Shown in pieces: positions 8,287-16,635 of a DNA stretch of 57,156 nucleotides. The position numbers were made by a program, and so were the translations under genes. The stretch covers positions 1 to 57,156 of the forward strand of contig NZ_MUNP01000068.1 in NCBI RefSeq assembly GCF_002001105.1, in the 5' to 3' direction. Each line of letters starts with the position of its first letter. The first letter of the stretch is position 1. The notes below the pieces were generated by a model that searched no databases, had not been told where the DNA came from, and worked only from the letters and a program-made list of their open reading frames with translations. Source of the DNA: Rhodanobacter sp. C06. Its GTDB lineage: Bacteria > Pseudomonadota > Gammaproteobacteria > Xanthomonadales > Rhodanobacteraceae.

Positions 8287-9153
8287 GTGAGCCAGAGAAA
8301 ATCCTATGCCGTCGGCACCGGCCTGTTCATCGTGCTCGGCTTCGCCGCGCTGGCCTATCTCGCCACCCAGACCAGCTCGGTGGCGAACCGCCACCAGGGC
8401 GCCAGCTATACGGTGGACGCGCAGTTCGAGAACATCGGCCAGCTGAAGGAGCGTGCCCCGGTGAAGATCGCCGGCGTGCGCGTGGGCCAGGTCGAGTCGA
8501 TCGCGCTGGAGCCGGGCAAGTCGGTGGCGGACGTGAAGCTGGCCATCGACAAGCAGTACGCCACGATCCCCGCCGATTCGGTGGCGACGATCTTCACCAG
8601 CGGCCTGCTCGGCGACCAGTACGTGGGCATCGAGTATGGCCACGCGAAGCAGTATGTCGCCGCCGGCGGCAAGCTGGGCCTGACCCGTTCCAGCCAGCCG
8701 CTGGAGGAGATGCTCGGCAAGTTCTTCGGCGCCGGCGGTTCGGCCGATGCGATCGGCGGCAGCTACGAAGTCACCGCGCATTTCAGCAATGTGGGTTCGC
8801 TGTCGGCGGGTTCGCCGGTGAAGATGGCGGGCGTGGCGATCGGCCGCGTGCTGTCGGTGCAGGCCGAGCCGACCAAGCTGGATGCCGTGGTGACGCTGGC
8901 GATCGACAATCGCTACAACCAGATCCCTGACGATTCCGCCGCCGCGGTGTTCACCAGCGGTTTGATCGGCAGCCAGTACGTTGCGATCCAGCCCGGCGGT
9001 TCGCCGGACATGCTGAAGAACGGCGACGAGATGATCCTCACCCAGTCGGCGATGCAGCTGGAAGACCTGATCGGCAAGTTCCTGGTCAACGGTTCCGGCG
9101 ACGGCGCGAAGAAGGATGCCGGCTCGTCCACCACCCCCGCCGGCAAGCATTGA
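8287..9153 (+). CDS. mlaD: Phospholipid transport MCE protein MlaD, with two MCE units
   Basis: A 288-residue inner-membrane-anchored periplasmic protein. A GTG start at 8287 follows GAGGA by 7 nt. One N-terminal membrane helix spans about residues 8-26 (GVGTGLFIVLGFAALAYL region). Two MCE domains follow at about 40-118 and 160-238, each with V-K-[IM]-A-G-V-x-[IV]-G-x-V and [IV]FTSGL[LI]G-x-QYV. Each is followed by a similar tail (LTRSSQPLEEMLGKFF and LTQSAMQLEDLIGKFL), so the whole periplasmic unit is duplicated. E. coli MlaD is about 183 residues with one MCE domain forming a hexameric ring. Here a two-tier ring would be expected by inference. Confidence 0.93.
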   Translation: MSQRKSYAVGTGLFIVLGFAALAYLATQTSSVANRHQGASYTVDAQFENIGQLKERAPVKIAGVRVGQVESIALEPGKSVADVKLAIDKQYATIPADSVATIFTSGLLGDQYVGIEYGHAKQYVAAGGKLGLTRSSQPLEEMLGKFFGAGGSADAIGGSYEVTAHFSNVGSLSAGSPVKMAGVAIGRVLSVQAEPTKLDAVVTLAIDNRYNQIPDDSAAAVFTSGLIGSQYVAIQPGGSPDMLKNGDEMILTQSAMQLEDLIGKFLVNGSGDGAKKDAGSSTTPAGKH

Positions 9154-9182
9154 GCCGGTTCCCCGCACACAGGAGTTTCCGC

Positions 9183-9860
9183 ATGATGCGTCATCTGGCT
9201 TTCGCCATCGCCGTTGCCTTCGGTGGCGCGCTCGTCGCGCCGGCCTTCGCGCAGCAGGCCGCCCCGCAGGCCGCCGCCCAGCAGACCCCGGAACAGGTGG
9301 TGCAAGAGATCGCCCACCAGCTCGACACCGCCGTGGCCGGCCACAAGGCCGAGCTGCAGCAGAACCGTGAAAAGCTGGTCGGCATCATCAACCAGGTGTT
9401 CCTGCCGCACTTCGACGTGGACTACGCGGCGATCCTGGTGCTTGGCCAGCACGCCCGCGAAGCCACGCCCGATCAGCGCACGCGGTTCGCCAAGGCGTTC
9501 TACAACTCGATCACCCATCGCTACGCCGAGGGCCTGCTCAGCTACACCAATGGCGCGGTGAAGGTGTTGCCGTTTGCCGGCGACCTCAACGCCAAGCGCA
9601 GCGTGGTGCGCACCCAGGTTGCCACCGGCGACGGCAAGACGGTGTCGGTGGATTTCGTCTTCCGCAAGACCGCCAGCGGCGAGTGGAAGGCCTACGACGT
9701 GGTGATCGAAGGCATCTCCTACATCACCAACTACCGCAACCAGGTCGATGCGGAGATCCGCAAGGTCGGCCTCGACCAGCTGATCAAGAACCTGCAGACC
9801 CAGGGCGACCAGGCGCTGAAGGCGATGGAGCAGCAGGGCGGCAAGGCCAATGGCGGCTGA
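9183..9860 (+). CDS. mlaC: Periplasmic phospholipid-binding protein MlaC
   Basis: A 225-residue secreted protein. It has a Sec signal peptide with predicted cleavage after AFA near residue 24 and then the Tol-Tol-Ttg2 domain. Seen motifs include LPHFDVDYAAILVLG, RTRFAKAFYNSITHRYA and YDVVIEGISYITNYRNQ. MlaC ferries phospholipid between the MlaA complex in the outer membrane and MlaFEDB. AGGAG at 9171 lies 7 nt before ATG 9183, which sets the start. The gene overlaps mlaB by 11 bp. Confidence 0.93.
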   Translation: MMRHLAFAIAVAFGGALVAPAFAQQAAPQAAAQQTPEQVVQEIAHQLDTAVAGHKAELQQNREKLVGIINQVFLPHFDVDYAAILVLGQHAREATPDQRTRFAKAFYNSITHRYAEGLLSYTNGAVKVLPFAGDLNAKRSVVRTQVATGDGKTVSVDFVFRKTASGEWKAYDVVIEGISYITNYRNQVDAEIRKVGLDQLIKNLQTQGDQALKAMEQQGGKANGG

Positions 9861-10158
9861 TTCCGCGCTGCGGCTGGACCTTGGCGCGCCGGGCGTGCTG
9901 GCGCTGTCCGGTGCGCTGAGCTTCGCTACCGCCGCCGCCGCGCTGCAGGCGCTGGACGAGGCCTTGCAGCCGGGCGATCGCGCAAGGCTCGATCTGGCCG
10001 GAGTGAGCAGCTGCGACAGCGCGGGGCTGGCCTGCCTGCTGGCCGTGCTGGCCGAAGCGCGTCGCCGCGGCCACGCGCTGAGCCTGCAGCAGATACCGGA
10101 CGGGTTGCGCACGCTGGCCCGGGTCAGTGGCGTGGAAGGCTTGCTGGCGCCGACCTGA
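9850..10158 (+). CDS. mlaB: STAS-domain protein MlaB
   Basis: A 102-residue cytoplasmic STAS-domain protein, the small accessory subunit of the Mla ABC complex that binds MlaF. The core reads ARLDLAGVSSCDSAGLACLL, with the Ser/Asp-Ser loop typical of anti-sigma-antagonist-like STAS folds. It overlaps the mlaC 3' end by 11 bp and is the last gene of the operon. A strong hairpin terminator follows. Confidence 0.9.
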   Translation: MAADSALRLDLGAPGVLALSGALSFATAAAALQALDEALQPGDRARLDLAGVSSCDSAGLACLLAVLAEARRRGHALSLQQIPDGLRTLARVSGVEGLLAPT

Positions 10159-10172
10159 GGCGGCATCGGGAC

Positions 10173-10215
10173 ATGCACAAGAAAACGGGGCCATTGGCCC
10201 CGTTTTCTTGTGCAT
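10173..10215. terminator. Bidirectional terminator between mlaB and mlaA
   Basis: A perfect inverted repeat with 21-nt arms and a single central base. It contains GGGGCC/GGCCCC at the tip and AAAA and TTTT tracts in the stem, so it can work on both strands. It sits 14 bp after the mlaB stop and 13 bp before the mlaA stop. Confidence 0.9.
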
Positions 10216-10228
10216 GGGTGCGCGTGGC

Positions 10229-11074
10229 TCAGCTCTTGGTCGGCGCGGGCTTCGAGGTGGCGTGCTGCTGCTCCCACTGCTTCTGCTGCTGCAGCAGCTC
10301 GTCGGGATCGAAGCCCGGCTGGTCGACCCCCTGCATCTTCTCGATCACGTCGGCCGGCGGATTGCCGTCGTACAGCATGTACAGCCGGCGCTGACGGTAG
10401 GCGTCGCGCAGGAAGGCGTAGGGGTCGTAAGCCGACTGCAGGAAGCCCTCCGCGTCGATCAGCTGCGAGCGCATCGACACCACGTACAGCACCTGCGGCA
10501 GGTAGTACTGCCCGTAGTTGAAGGCGTGGTTCTTCGCGATCAGGCTCAGCGGGTCGAAGAAATAACCGTCCACCGGGTAGTGCCAGACGTCGCGCATGGT
10601 GCTGGGGCCGAGCAGGGGCAGCATCAGGAAGTCGCCCTCGGGCACGCCCCAGCGCGCCAGCGTGATGCCGAAGTCGGTGGTCTGCAGCGGCAGGCCCAGC
10701 TTGGTGGCCGGATCGAAGATGCCGCCCACGCCCACGGTGAGGTTGATCAGGAAGCGCCCGGTGCTGCCCAGCGCCTCGGAAGGCCGCGCCTGCAGCAGGT
10801 CGTTGGCCACCGTGATCGGCATCTGGATGTTGGTGAAGAAGTTGTTGACCGAGCGCCGCACCGGCGGATTGGTGACCTTGCGATAGCCCACCGCGGCCGG
10901 GCGCAGCACCGCCTTGTCCAGCGTGTCGTTGAACGCGTAGACCTTGCGGTTGACCTTCTTCAGCGGGTCGTCGGTGCGCGGTGGCGCGATCGCGCAGCCG
11001 GCCAGCAGCGCCACGGCGAGCAGGGCGAGGCCGCGGCGCAGCAGGGAGGAGGGAAGCGGGGAATGCGTCGGCAT
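10229..11074 (-). CDS. mlaA: Outer-membrane phospholipid-removal lipoprotein MlaA (VacJ)
   Basis: A 281-residue lipoprotein. A type II signal peptide ends in LLAGC (lipid-modified Cys27 from the chosen start MPTHSPLPSS). The VacJ domain includes DPLKKVNRKVYAFNDTLDKA, VNNFFTNIQMP, GRFLINLTVGVGGIFDPA and TFG-like DFGITLARWGVPEGDFLMLPLLGPST. MlaA removes mislocalised phospholipid from the outer leaflet and passes it to MlaC. A longer ORF start at 11152 is less likely because it buries the signal peptide. It is convergent with mlaFEDCB, so the pathway is clustered but in two transcription units. The C-terminus is Gln-rich. Confidence 0.94.
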   Translation of the reverse strand: MPTHSPLPSSLLRRGLALLAVALLAGCAIAPPRTDDPLKKVNRKVYAFNDTLDKAVLRPAAVGYRKVTNPPVRRSVNNFFTNIQMPITVANDLLQARPSEALGSTGRFLINLTVGVGGIFDPATKLGLPLQTTDFGITLARWGVPEGDFLMLPLLGPSTMRDVWHYPVDGYFFDPLSLIAKNHAFNYGQYYLPQVLYVVSMRSQLIDAEGFLQSAYDPYAFLRDAYRQRRLYMLYDGNPPADVIEKMQGVDQPGFDPDELLQQQKQWEQQHATSKPAPTKS

Positions 11075-11228
11075 GGGGTTGCGGCCAGGATGGGGGTGTG
11101 GCTGGAAACGCTGGAGCTTCAATAGTGTACTGTCTGGTTTTATATTCTGCACGCGTTTCGCGCTGCTTTCGTGGGCCGGCGGCGAAAACCGCTTATGGTA
11201 CGCATGACTCGCATTGCCAGGCCAGCGC

Positions 11229-11258
11229 TGGCTGCTCTACACTGGCGACCTGTATAAG
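11229..11258 (+). promoter_or_regulatory. Weak predicted promoter of rpoZ-spoT
   Basis: TATAAG at 11253-11258 resembles a -10 box, with TGGCTG 18 bp upstream as a poor -35 match. It lies 24 bp before rpoZ, whose ATG is preceded by GAGGA at good spacing. The rest of the 208-bp mlaA-rpoZ gap must hold both divergent promoters. Confidence 0.28.
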
Positions 11259-11282
11259 TCTCTATTTTTTTGAGGATTTGGC

Positions 11283-11573
11283 ATGGCACGCATTACCGTG
11301 GAGGACTGCCTCGAGGTGGTCGACAACCGTTTCGAGCTGGTGTTGATGGCGACCAAGCGCGCCCGTCAGCTCGCCAAGGGTGCCGAACCAGCGGTCAATC
11401 CCGACAATGACAAGCCCTCGGTGCTGGCGCTGCGCGAGATCGCCGGTCGCCGCATCGACCAGGCCACCATCGACGAGATCGACAAGGCCGAGCGCGAGCG
11501 CGCCGAACGCGAGGCGCTGGAATGGGCCGCCGCCGAAGTGGACGACGATCTGTCCAAGGTCGGCGACGATTGA
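11283..11573 (+). CDS. rpoZ: RNA polymerase omega subunit
   Basis: A 96-residue omega subunit, starting [20 protein letters not shown] and continuing [18 protein letters not shown], the conserved omega core that clamps the beta-prime C-terminus. It then has [12 protein letters not shown] and an acidic tail. GAGGA precedes the ATG by about 6 nt. It stands just upstream of spoT, an arrangement shared with E. coli, and omega contributes to one ppGpp site on RNA polymerase. Confidence 0.96.
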   Translation: MARITVEDCLEVVDNRFELVLMATKRARQLAKGAEPAVNPDNDKPSVLALREIAGRRIDQATIDEIDKAERERAEREALEWAAAEVDDDLSKVGDD

Positions 11574-11700
11574 TGGAGGGCGGCTGTAGACCGCGCACGC
11601 ATCGCATCGGGGCGGCCGATGTGCATGCACGCGCGGCCGGTCGCGTTCCTCCAGATTGCATGACCGCGCTGTCGGCGCGACCTCGTCGGCGCGTCCAGCC

Positions 11701-13869
11701 ATGACCGCCGCCAGCACGCCAACCGCCATCGACCCCGCCGCGCTGCCGCCCTACGTGCTGGCGCTGAAGGACCAACTCGGCTATCTGCCGGCGCCGCAAC
11801 TCGAGCGCGTGCTGCGCGCGTTCCAGGTCGGCGCGCAGGCGCACGCGGGCCAGACCCGCAAGAGCGGCGAGCCCTACATCACCCATCCGGTCGCCGTGGC
11901 CGGCATCCTCGCCGAGCTGGGCATGGATGCCGAGACCATCATCGCGGCGATCCTGCACGACACCTTGGAAGACACCGCGCTCAGCCGCAGCGCGCTGGCC
12001 GGCGAGTTCGGCGAGACCGTGGCCGAACTGGTCGACGGCGTCACCAAGCTGGACAAGATGCGCTTCGGCAGCCGCCAGGAGGCCGACGCGGAGAGCTTCC
12101 GCAAGATGCTGCTGGCGATGGCGCGCGACCTGCGCGTGATCCTGATCAAGCTGGCCGACCGCCTGCACAACATGCGCACGCTGGGCGCGAAGGACCCGCC
12201 CTCGCGCCGCCGCATCGCGCGCGAGACGCTGGAGATCTACGCGCCGATCGCCCAGCGCCTGGGCATGAACAAGATCAAGGCCGAGTTGCAGGATCTCGGC
12301 TTCCGCGCATTGCACCCGGACCGCTACCGCGTGATCAGCGAGCGCATCCGCGCGGCGCTGGGCAACCGCCGCGAGGCGATGGGCCGGATCGAGACCGCGC
12401 TGTCGCAGCGGCTGGCCGCCGAGCACCTGCCGGCGCGCGTGGTGGGGCGCATCAAGTCGCCGTGGAGCATCTATTCGAAGATGCACGGCGAGCACAAGAG
12501 CTTCGCCCAGCTGATGGACGTGTACGGCTTCCGCGTGGTGGTCGAGAGCGCGATGAACTGCTACATGGCGCTGGGCGTGGTGCACGGGCTGTACAAGCCG
12601 GTCGACCGCCGCTTCAAGGACTTCATCGCGATCCCCAAGGCGAACGGCTACCAGTCGCTGCACACCGTGCTGCTGGGGCCGTTCGGCGCGCCGATCGAGG
12701 TGCAGATCCGCACCGCCGAGATGGATTCGGTGGCCGAGCGCGGCGTGGCCGCGCATTGGGCGTACAAGACCGATTCGGGCCCGGCCAACAGCGCGCAGGC
12801 GCGCGCCCGCGAGTGGCTGTCCTCGCTGGCCGACAGCCAGGTCAACACCGCCTCGTCGGACGAGTTCATCGAGAACGTCAAGATCGACCTGTTCCCCGAC
12901 GAGGTCTACCTGTTCACCCCGCGCGGCGACATCCTCTCGCTGCCGCGCAACGCTACCGCGCTGGACTTCGCCTACGCCGTGCACACCGACGTGGGCGACC
13001 ACGCCGTGGCCGCCCGCGTGGACAAGAAGCTGCTGCCGCTGCGCACGCGGCTGGAATCCGGCCAACTGGTGGAGATCATCACCGCGCCGTCGGCGGTGCC
13101 GAACCCGGCCTGGCTGGAGTCGGTGGTCACCGGCAAGGCGCGCACCGCGATCCGCCAGTACCTGAAGCACCTGCAGCACGAGGACGCGGTGGACTTCGGC
13201 CATCGCATGCTCGACCGCGCGCTGGAGGCGCGCGGTGGCAGCCTCGACGCGATTCCGTCCGAAGTGCTGGACCGTTTCCTGCACGAGATCCGGCTGAAGC
13301 GGCTGGAGGAACTGCTGGCCGAGATCGCGCTGGGCAACCGCATGCCCGACGTGGTGGCGCGCCACCTGCTTGCGCTGCGCGACGGCCAGTCGGACGACAC
13401 GGCGCCCGGCGCCAATCCGGTGCACGAGAAGATCCGCATCACCGGCGCCGAGCGCGGCGTGCTCAGCTTCGCGAACTGCTGCCATCCGCTGCCGGGCGAT
13501 CCGATCATGGGCTACCTGTCGCCGGGCAAGGGCATCGTGGTGCACCGCGAGGAATGCCCGAACGTGGCCGAGCTGCGCAAGTCGCCGGAGCGCTGCGTGG
13601 CGATCGAGTGGGACCACGACGTGCAGGGCGACTACCGCGCCGAGCTGCGCATCGAGGTGATCAACCGCCCCGGCGTGCTCGCCACCATCGCCGCGGCGAT
13701 CGCGGCGGCCGATTCCAACATCGACAACGTGGAATACGCCGAGCGCGATCTCGCCGCCGCCACCTTGCTGTTCGCGATCGAGGTGAAGAACCGCAAGCAC
13801 CTCGCCGACGTGATCCGCCGCGTGCGCCGCACCGGCGTGGTGAGCGGCGTGTATCGGTATCCCTTGTAG
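11701..13869 (+). CDS. spoT: Bifunctional (p)ppGpp synthetase/hydrolase SpoT
   Basis: A 722-residue RelA/SpoT homolog. The HD hydrolase domain is intact: H62 in ITHPVAVAG, HDTLEDT at 86-92 and KLADRLHNMRTL. The synthetase domain has the RFKD motif (RFKDFIAIPKANGYQSLH, near residue 305) typical of bifunctional, Mg/Mn-hydrolase-capable enzymes, as opposed to the RelA-type acidic version. A TGS domain (about 400-460, VYLFTPRGDILSLP), a Cys-Cys-His segment (FANCCHPLPGD) and a C-terminal ACT domain (about 645-720, INRPGVLATIAAAI) follow. I took ATG 11701; a TTG at 11656 would add 15 residues. It is cotranscribed with rpoZ by position. Confidence 0.95.
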   Translation: MTAASTPTAIDPAALPPYVLALKDQLGYLPAPQLERVLRAFQVGAQAHAGQTRKSGEPYITHPVAVAGILAELGMDAETIIAAILHDTLEDTALSRSALAGEFGETVAELVDGVTKLDKMRFGSRQEADAESFRKMLLAMARDLRVILIKLADRLHNMRTLGAKDPPSRRRIARETLEIYAPIAQRLGMNKIKAELQDLGFRALHPDRYRVISERIRAALGNRREAMGRIETALSQRLAAEHLPARVVGRIKSPWSIYSKMHGEHKSFAQLMDVYGFRVVVESAMNCYMALGVVHGLYKPVDRRFKDFIAIPKANGYQSLHTVLLGPFGAPIEVQIRTAEMDSVAERGVAAHWAYKTDSGPANSAQARAREWLSSLADSQVNTASSDEFIENVKIDLFPDEVYLFTPRGDILSLPRNATALDFAYAVHTDVGDHAVAARVDKKLLPLRTRLESGQLVEIITAPSAVPNPAWLESVVTGKARTAIRQYLKHLQHEDAVDFGHRMLDRALEARGGSLDAIPSEVLDRFLHEIRLKRLEELLAEIALGNRMPDVVARHLLALRDGQSDDTAPGANPVHEKIRITGAERGVLSFANCCHPLPGDPIMGYLSPGKGIVVHREECPNVAELRKSPERCVAIEWDHDVQGDYRAELRIEVINRPGVLATIAAAIAAADSNIDNVEYAERDLAAATLLFAIEVKNRKHLADVIRRVRRTGVVSGVYRYPL

Positions 13870-13871
13870 CC

Positions 13872-13960
13872 GGGAACAGGGAATGGGGAGCAGGGAATCG
13901 GCTGGCGAGCCCGCACTCGCGCGCGCTACGCTTGGGCCTTTCCGATTCCCCAATCCCTGA
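13872..13960. repeat. Imperfect inverted repeat of GGGAAT-type sequence
   Basis: The spoT-ridA gap contains GGGAACAGGGAATGGGGAG and AGGGAATCGG, with the inverse CCGATTCCCC and AATCCCTG about 50 nt later. This resembles short GGGAATCGG repeats that are scattered in xanthomonad genomes (recollection). It could fold into a long stem in the mRNA between spoT and ridA. Confidence 0.55.
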
Positions 13961-13975
13961 CCCCGAGGAAAACCC

Positions 13976-14359
13976 ATGTCCCGCCAGATCATCGCCACCA
14001 CGGAAGCTCCTGCCGCGATCGGCCCCTATTCGCAGGCCGTGCGTGCCGGCGACACCGTGTACTTCTCCGGCCAGATCCCGCTCGATCCGGCCACCGGCAA
14101 CGTGGTCGAGGGCGACATCACGGCGCAGACGCGCCGCGTGTTCGACAATCTGGTGGCGGTGGCGCAGGCCGCCGGCGGCTCGCTGGCGCAGTTCGTGCGC
14201 GTGGGCATCTACGTCACCGACCTGGCGAACTTCGCCGCGGTGAACGCGGTGATGGCCGAGTACTTCCAGGCGCCGTACCCCGCGCGTGCCACCATCGAGG
14301 TCTCCGCATTGCCCAAGGGGGTGCAGGTGGAAGTGGACGCGATCATGGTGCTGGGCTGA
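13976..14359 (+). CDS. ridA: RidA family enamine/imine deaminase
   Basis: A 127-residue YjgF/YER057c/UK114 protein that hydrolyses reactive enamines/imines made by PLP enzymes. The family hallmarks are present: AIGPYSQAV near the start, [23 protein letters not shown] and the C-terminal segment [14 protein letters not shown]. The Arg of that segment (about 105) is the substrate-carboxylate ligand. GAGGAAAA precedes the ATG. It follows spoT after 106 bp and precedes recG by 16 bp. Confidence 0.95.
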   Translation: MSRQIIATTEAPAAIGPYSQAVRAGDTVYFSGQIPLDPATGNVVEGDITAQTRRVFDNLVAVAQAAGGSLAQFVRVGIYVTDLANFAAVNAVMAEYFQAPYPARATIEVSALPKGVQVEVDAIMVLG

Positions 14360-14375
14360 TCCGTTCCGCGTGGCG

Positions 14376-16478
14376 ATGAACGTCGCCGCTGCTGCAACGG
14401 ACGCGGGCGCGCAACCCGTGTCGTCGCTGCCGGGCGTGGGTCCGGCGCTCGCAGCCCTGCTGCACAAGCTCGGGCTGGAACGCGTGCAGGATCTGTGGTT
14501 CCACCTGCCGCTGCGCTACGAGGATCGCACCCGCGTCACCGCCATCGCCGATCTGCGCCCCGGGCAGAGCGCGCAGGTGGTGGGCACGGTCGAGGCGGTG
14601 GAGCGTGGCTTCCGCTATCGCCCCCAGCTCAAGGTGGCGCTGGGCGACGAGTCATGCCAGACCCTGCAGCTGCGCTTCTTCCATTTCAACCGTGCGCAGG
14701 CGGAGCAGCTGGCGCCGGGCGCGCGCCTGCTGTGCTTCGGCGAGGCGCGCTTTGCCGCGCAAGGCCTGGAGATGGTGCACCCGCAGTATCGTCGGCTGGC
14801 CGCCGGCGAGGCCGTGGCGGTGGAGGACAGGTTGAGCCCGGTCTATCCCGCGACCGAAGGCCTGGGCCAGAAACGACTGGCCGGCGTGATCGCCAAGGCG
14901 TTGGCGCTGCTGCCGCCGGAACCGGCGCTGGAGCTGATCCCGCCTGACCTGTGCGCGGCACACGGTCTTGCCTCGCTGCGCGAAGCACTGCTCACCGTGC
15001 ACCGGCCGCCGCCCGACGCGCGACTCGACCTGCTGTTGCAGGGCCGGCATCCCGCGCAGCAGCGCCTCGCCTTCGAGGAGCTGCTGACCCAGCACCTCAG
15101 CCTGAAGCGGATGCGCGCCGCGATGCAGCGACGTCGCGCACCGTCACTCGCCGTCGCCGGTGCATTGCGCCGGCAATTGCTCGCCGCGCTGCCGTTCGCG
15201 CTCACCGCCGCGCAACAGCGCGTGGATGCGGAAGTGCGCCGCGATCTCGCGCAAGCGCAGCCGATGCTGCGGCTGGTGCAGGGCGACGTGGGCTCGGGCA
15301 AGACCGTGGTCGCCGCGCTGGCCGCGCTGGCCGCGGTGGAGTCGGGCCGCCAGGTGGCGCTGATGGCGCCCACCGAGCTGCTGGCCGAACAGCACCTGCG
15401 CAACTTCCGCCACTGGCTGACGCCACTGGGCGTGGAGGTGGAATGGCTGGCCGGCAAGCAGCAAGGCAAGGCGCGGCAGGCGGCGATGCGCCGCGTGGCC
15501 GAGGGTGCGCCGGTGACGGTGGGTACGCATGCCTTGATGCAGGAGGACGTGGCGTTCGCGCGGCTGGGTCTGGTGATCGTCGACGAGCAGCACCGCTTCG
15601 GCGTGCAGCAGCGCCTCGCTCTGCACGACAAGGGCGCCGACCACGCGCGCGGCGAGGTACCGCACCAGTTGGTACTCACCGCCACGCCGATCCCGCGCAC
15701 GCTGGCGATGAGCGCGTACGCCGATCTCGACGTTTCCGCGATCGACGAGTTGCCGCCGGGGCGCACGCCGGTACAGACCGTGGCGGTATCCAGCGCACGC
15801 CGCGCCGAGGTGATCGAGCGCATCCGCGTGGCCTGCGCCGAGGGGCGGCAGGCCTACTGGGTGTGCACCCTGATCGAGGAATCCGAACAGCTGCGCGCGC
15901 AAGCCGCCGAGGTGGCGCATGCGGAGCTTTCGACCGCGTTGACCGACTGCAAGGTGGGGCTGATCCACGGCCGCCTGAAACCCAGGGACAAGCAGGCGGT
16001 GATGGATGCGTTCAAGGCCGGCGAGCTGGCCGTGCTGGTCGCCACCACGGTGATCGAGGTGGGCGTGGACGTGCCCAACGCCAGCCTGATGGTGATCGAG
16101 AATTCCGAACGGCTGGGCCTCGCCCAGCTGCACCAGCTGCGCGGGCGGGTGGGGCGCGGCGCCGTGGCCTCGAACTGCGTGCTGCTGTACCAGCGGCCGC
16201 TGGGCCAGTTGGCGCGCGAGCGGCTGGCGGTGATGCGCGAGACCAACGATGGTTTCCGCATCGCCGAGAAGGACCTGGAATTGCGCGGCCCCGGCGAAGT
16301 GCTGGGCACGCGACAGACCGGCCAGCTCAGCTTTCGCATTGCCGATCTGTCGCGCGACGCGCATCTTTTGCCCGCGGTGCAGCAGGTTGGCGAGCGCCTG
16401 CTGGCCGCGCACCCGCGCGAGGCGGATCGCCTGATCGCGCGTTGGATCGGCGGCGCGGCGCGCTATGCGCGGGCATAA
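14376..16478 (+). CDS. recG: ATP-dependent DNA helicase RecG
   Basis: A 700-residue branch-migration helicase that remodels stalled forks and Holliday junctions. The N-terminal wedge/OB domain includes LPGVGPALAALLHKLGLERV and DLWFHLPLRYEDRT. The helicase core has Walker A GDVGSGKT (about 305), TGTHAL-like VTVGTHALMQEDV, the DEQH box (VVDEQHRFGVQQR), TATPIPRT and ATTVIEVGVDVPNAS. The C-terminal region has QLHQLRGRVGRG and the RecG TRG-type ending FRIAEKDLELRGPGEVLGTRQ. ATG 14376 is preferred; an in-frame GTG lies two codons upstream. A repeat element begins 3 bp after the stop. Confidence 0.95.
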   Translation: MNVAAAATDAGAQPVSSLPGVGPALAALLHKLGLERVQDLWFHLPLRYEDRTRVTAIADLRPGQSAQVVGTVEAVERGFRYRPQLKVALGDESCQTLQLRFFHFNRAQAEQLAPGARLLCFGEARFAAQGLEMVHPQYRRLAAGEAVAVEDRLSPVYPATEGLGQKRLAGVIAKALALLPPEPALELIPPDLCAAHGLASLREALLTVHRPPPDARLDLLLQGRHPAQQRLAFEELLTQHLSLKRMRAAMQRRRAPSLAVAGALRRQLLAALPFALTAAQQRVDAEVRRDLAQAQPMLRLVQGDVGSGKTVVAALAALAAVESGRQVALMAPTELLAEQHLRNFRHWLTPLGVEVEWLAGKQQGKARQAAMRRVAEGAPVTVGTHALMQEDVAFARLGLVIVDEQHRFGVQQRLALHDKGADHARGEVPHQLVLTATPIPRTLAMSAYADLDVSAIDELPPGRTPVQTVAVSSARRAEVIERIRVACAEGRQAYWVCTLIEESEQLRAQAAEVAHAELSTALTDCKVGLIHGRLKPRDKQAVMDAFKAGELAVLVATTVIEVGVDVPNASLMVIENSERLGLAQLHQLRGRVGRGAVASNCVLLYQRPLGQLARERLAVMRETNDGFRIAEKDLELRGPGEVLGTRQTGQLSFRIADLSRDAHLLPAVQQVGERLLAAHPREADRLIARWIGGAARYARA

Positions 16479-16480
16479 CT

Positions 16481-16619
16481 TTTGCGATCATCTCTGATCG
16501 CGAAAAAATCGTCCGGAACGATTTTTGACATCGCGTCAGCGATGGCCCGAAGGGCGGCCGCCAAGGATGGTGGCCGCAAGATCAAACGGGCGGCCATCCA
16601 TGGCCGCACTTTTCAATTC
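16481..16619 (-). repeat. Structured dispersed repeat, family 2, full copy
   Basis: About 139 nt between recG and the nucleoside hydrolase gene. In the minus orientation it matches the copy at 19564-19699 closely along its whole length. It contains the terminal hairpin GCGGCCATGGATGGCCGC, an internal CATCGC/GCGATG hairpin, the stem AAAAATCGT-TCCGG-ACGATTTTT (16504-16526) and an outer hairpin GCGATCA/TGATCGC. Its reading frames give only spurious peptides. Confidence 0.85.
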
Positions 16620-16635
16620 TTGCGATGATCCATCC

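Noticed and set aside
11395-14001. 868-codon ORF antisense to rpoZ-spoT
   Set aside because: spoT on the plus strand has intact HD, synthetase, TGS and ACT motifs; the antisense frame is compositional.
16525-16635. N-terminal extension of the nucleoside hydrolase (start 16525)
   Set aside because: The extra 37 residues are translated repeat sequence, also found at unrelated loci; the domain starts at 16636.
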